From the NCBI GenBank assembly GCA_964517675.1, contig CAZFEL010000002.1, positions 278,602 to 342,601 on the forward strand: a DNA stretch of 64,000 nt, in the 5' to 3' direction. Positions 62,546-64,000 of this stretch are shown here, piece by piece. Positions within the stretch are counted from its first letter, which is position 1, and each line of letters opens with the position of its first letter. A model generated the notes under the pieces. The model was not told the DNA's origin and searched no databases. It saw nothing but the letters and a program-made list of their open reading frames with translations. The position numbers were made by a program, and so were the translations under genes. Source of the DNA: Asbonarchaeum sp964517675 (GTDB lineage Archaea > Nanohalarchaeota > Nanosalinia > Nanosalinales > Nanoanaerosalinaceae).

Positions 62546-62890
62546 TCAGGCGGTGACAGATGTCGTATCAGGGACATCGATCTCCGTTGTATCCTGTACG
62601 ATATCACCGTCGAGGGAGATTTCGATGGTTACCACGACGCTGAGAACATCACCGATACGCTTGCTTGTCAGTCTGATGTCTCTGATACCGCGGAGATCGC
62701 CAGTACCGATATCCTGACCCATCATCTCTGAAAGGAAATCCTTTGCTCCTTCTATCTCGATCCCGACGATGGTCCGGTTGTTTCCTATATCAATGCTGAT
62801 ATCACCTGTGCTTACAGAGTGCAGCGACGGTTCTCCGGTGCTGTAGTACAGCAAATCATGGTCCGGATCGTAGCTGATCTTTGCTCCCAT
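62546..62890 (-). CDS. Extended DUF2283-like protein
   Basis: The 114 residues begin like DUF2283 (AKISYDPDHDLLYYSTGEPS, NRTIVGIEIEGAKDFL) and then have an extra 50-residue C-terminal part (GIRDIRLTSKRIGDVLSVVV). The start at 62890 follows a Shine-Dalgarno gaggag. It lies between the putative toxin and the second DUF2283 gene. Confidence 0.75.
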   Translation of the reverse strand: MGAKISYDPDHDLLYYSTGEPSLHSVSTGDISIDIGNNRTIVGIEIEGAKDFLSEMMGQDIGTGDLRGIRDIRLTSKRIGDVLSVVVTIEISLDGDIVQDTTEIDVPDTTSVTA

Positions 62891-62917
62891 CGATGGTCTC
62901 CTCTGTGCGTTCATTCG

Positions 62918-63268
62918 CTATCGCCTCTTTAATAATCTATCAAGATCGTTCATGGTTTTCCGTGCAAGATGAGCTGTGACGAGGATGAGTGCCTCCTGCT
63001 TGCCCGAAACAACGATCTTGAGGTAGTACTGGTTCGAACGGTCGAACACAAGGATATACGACGGATCACGCCCAGGCGGGTTGTACGACGCACCGATGAG
63101 ATCATCGGACTCGAACAGGAACCACAGGACCTCCTCGACGTTGATGTGGACCCGGTCGAGGAGGACATCGTCCTCGAAATGCCGTGTCAGACGGACATCC
63201 TCACGGTCGAAGGACCGGACCCAGGGAAGGATACTGTCAGGATCCTCGAGGACGTGATCGAACGCCAT
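62918..63268 (-). CDS. Putative DUF4258/RelE-like toxin
   Basis: The 116 residues contain VRLTRHFEDDVLLDRVHINV, then PSYILVFDRSNQYYLKIVVS and LILVTAHLARK. This is the small mixed fold of DUF4258-type toxins, whose usual partner is DUF2283, exactly what follows downstream. The N-terminal 25 residues may be an extension or an upstream mis-start. RNase activity is inferred from the family only. Confidence 0.65.
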   Translation of the reverse strand: MAFDHVLEDPDSILPWVRSFDREDVRLTRHFEDDVLLDRVHINVEEVLWFLFESDDLIGASYNPPGRDPSYILVFDRSNQYYLKIVVSGKQEALILVTAHLARKTMNDLDRLLKRR

Positions 63269-63376
63269 CGACGTTTCAATTGCTCCTGATGGTCATAAAC
63301 GGTGCTCGTCGTTCCAGGAGGATGCCTGCATGGAACGATATCACCGGTTTTTGTCCCTGGCTGCAGAGCGAGATAC

Positions 63377-63643
63377 ATGCGGTACCGCGTCCGGACGACA
63401 GCGACCTTCGACGAACAGGTACACAAGCACCACCGCGACAGGAAAGAGGAACTGGAGACGGTGAAGGAGAAGCTGGAGCGATATCCGGAACGTTATGGTA
63501 AGCCACTGCGGGGACGGTTGCACGGTACCTGGCAGATCCGTCTGGGACGTGAGTTCCGTGTCTGGTACGAGATAGATGAGCAGGAGAATGTTGTGACGCT
63601 GAAGGCCATCCATCACAAGGACGAGGCCAGAGAACGGTACTAG
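63377..63643 (+). CDS. RelE-family toxin
   Basis: The 88-residue protein is a RelE-type mRNA interferase: RYRVRTTATFDEQVHKHHRD at the start, then LRGRLHGTWQIRLGREFRVWYEIDEQENVVTLKAIHHKDE, the RelE core. The ATG at 63377 is preferred over an upstream ATG. Its stop overlaps the end of the convergent gene 63640-63816, a candidate antitoxin on the opposite strand. That is an unusual orientation for a toxin-antitoxin pair. Confidence 0.85.
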   Translation: MRYRVRTTATFDEQVHKHHRDRKEELETVKEKLERYPERYGKPLRGRLHGTWQIRLGREFRVWYEIDEQENVVTLKAIHHKDEARERY

Positions 63644-63816
63644 AGCTCTTCGAGCAGGTTCTCCATGTCCCTCGTCCGGCCGGCACGGATATCGTGTTCG
63701 CTCGCTCGGAGCTGGTCCATGACCCCCTCATGCTGGAGGGTCGCGATGGTCGCCTCCAAGCTCTCAAGATCGCGGCGGGGTACGGAGACGAGTTCCTTCC
63801 TCTCGCTCGTGCTCAT
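63640..63816 (-). CDS. Small antitoxin-like protein
   Basis: The 58 residues (MSTSERKELVSVPRRDLESL at the start) resemble the DNA-binding and helical neutralising parts of RelB/Phd-type archaeal antitoxins; the C-terminal helix is GRTRDMENLLEEL. The ATG is leaderless, with TATA gtttttatc on the minus strand (about 63841-63849). It converges with RelE, overlapping by 4 bases. Confidence 0.65.
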   Translation of the reverse strand: MSTSERKELVSVPRRDLESLEATIATLQHEGVMDQLRASEHDIRAGRTRDMENLLEEL

Positions 63817-63837
63817 GATGGCGTATACGGAATGGAC

Positions 63838-63850
63838 GGATAAAAACGTA
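63838..63850. promoter_or_regulatory. Shared divergent TATA region
   Basis: The sequence ggataaaaacgta can serve as TATA box for the plus-strand gene at 63865 and, read on the minus strand, for the antitoxin gene at 63816. Confidence 0.5.
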
Positions 63851-63864
63851 TCGTCGGTTCTCAC

Positions 63865-64000
63865 ATGGAGACGTTCAGGGAAACAGATGTCTCGCGTGAA
63901 AGGCTGAGATATGAGATGAGAGAAGAGATGGAAGAAAAAAGAAAAGACGGGACCGATCCCGGTGTCCGTATCAGCCCGAAGCTGTCCCGACTCGTGAACG
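63865..64000 (+). CDS. Partial small charged protein at window end
   Basis: An open frame from an ATG at 63865 runs off the window (METFRETDVSRERLRYEMRE at the start). It is charged and helical, like antitoxins and small DNA-binding proteins, and has a TATA box 15-27 bp upstream. Being incomplete, it cannot be assigned. Confidence 0.45.
   Translation, partial: METFRETDVSRERLRYEMREEMEEKRKDGTDPGVRISPKLSRLVN

Noticed and set aside
1..64000. CRISPR array
   Set aside because: No regularly spaced short repeats were seen; the repeats found are two to four copies at irregular distances linked to tRNA genes.

Overview
The window is archaeal chromosome, fairly GC-rich, with acidic proteins. The evidence is the 3' part of an archaeal-type 23S rRNA, RNase P RNA, an intron-containing tRNA, and an archaeal information-processing set (TBP, MCM, an RPA32-like protein, Top6A/B, aIF1A, aIF2-beta, NMD3, Rio1, a Dim2-type KH protein, GatD/GatE, Sec61-beta). 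Many genes have a TATA box about 27 bp before the start codon, which implies leaderless mRNAs. The acidic coding bias, an S-layer protein of the duplicated C-terminal-domain type, and very large surface proteins suggest a halophilic or salt-adapted archaeon, possibly DPANN/Nanohaloarchaeota-like. The lineage cannot be fixed from this window alone.

Layout. 1-3200: 23S rRNA 3' part, a small hypothetical gene, RNase P RNA, Sec61-beta, tRNA-Arg(UCU) with a 182-nt structured intron, and a tRNA 3'-end remnant. 3300-6500: an accessory block with a small HTH gene, a 3-TM membrane protein, and a copper/thiol-redox group (DoxX-like protein, DsbA-CuA fusion, cupredoxin lipoprotein). 6600-13600: a ureohydrolase, an ACT-domain protein, argG-argH-argS and a THEP1 NTPase.

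13600-35600 is the most distinctive region. Five KaiC-family RecA-like ATPases surround a 3.5-thousand-residue Ig-rich surface protein anchored by a C-terminal membrane helix, a type IV pilus/archaellum-type ATPase, two TadC/ArlJ-type membrane platform proteins, a class III prepilin, and an operon of KaiC + two tiny 3-TM proteins + a V4R sensor protein. I infer a KaiC-governed surface appendage or adhesion apparatus.

35600-50700 is a dense housekeeping block: transamidation (gatD, UPF0200 kinase, gatE), tbp with four TATA-like boxes, mcm-RPA, translation factors, rio1, dim2, top6B-top6A, then a nucleotidyltransferase and a membrane protein. 51040-54600: tRNA-Phe(GAA) followed by serial copies of its 3' end, part of them within two nearly identical 67-bp repeats. 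This is an apparent integration hot spot carrying a RelE-like gene, a 41-residue ORF on the opposite strand, and three exported proteins. 54600-62300: cell-envelope genes (S-layer protein, lipoprotein, exported proteins, membrane proteins). 62300-64000: toxin-antitoxin-like small genes, including a convergent RelE/antitoxin pair.
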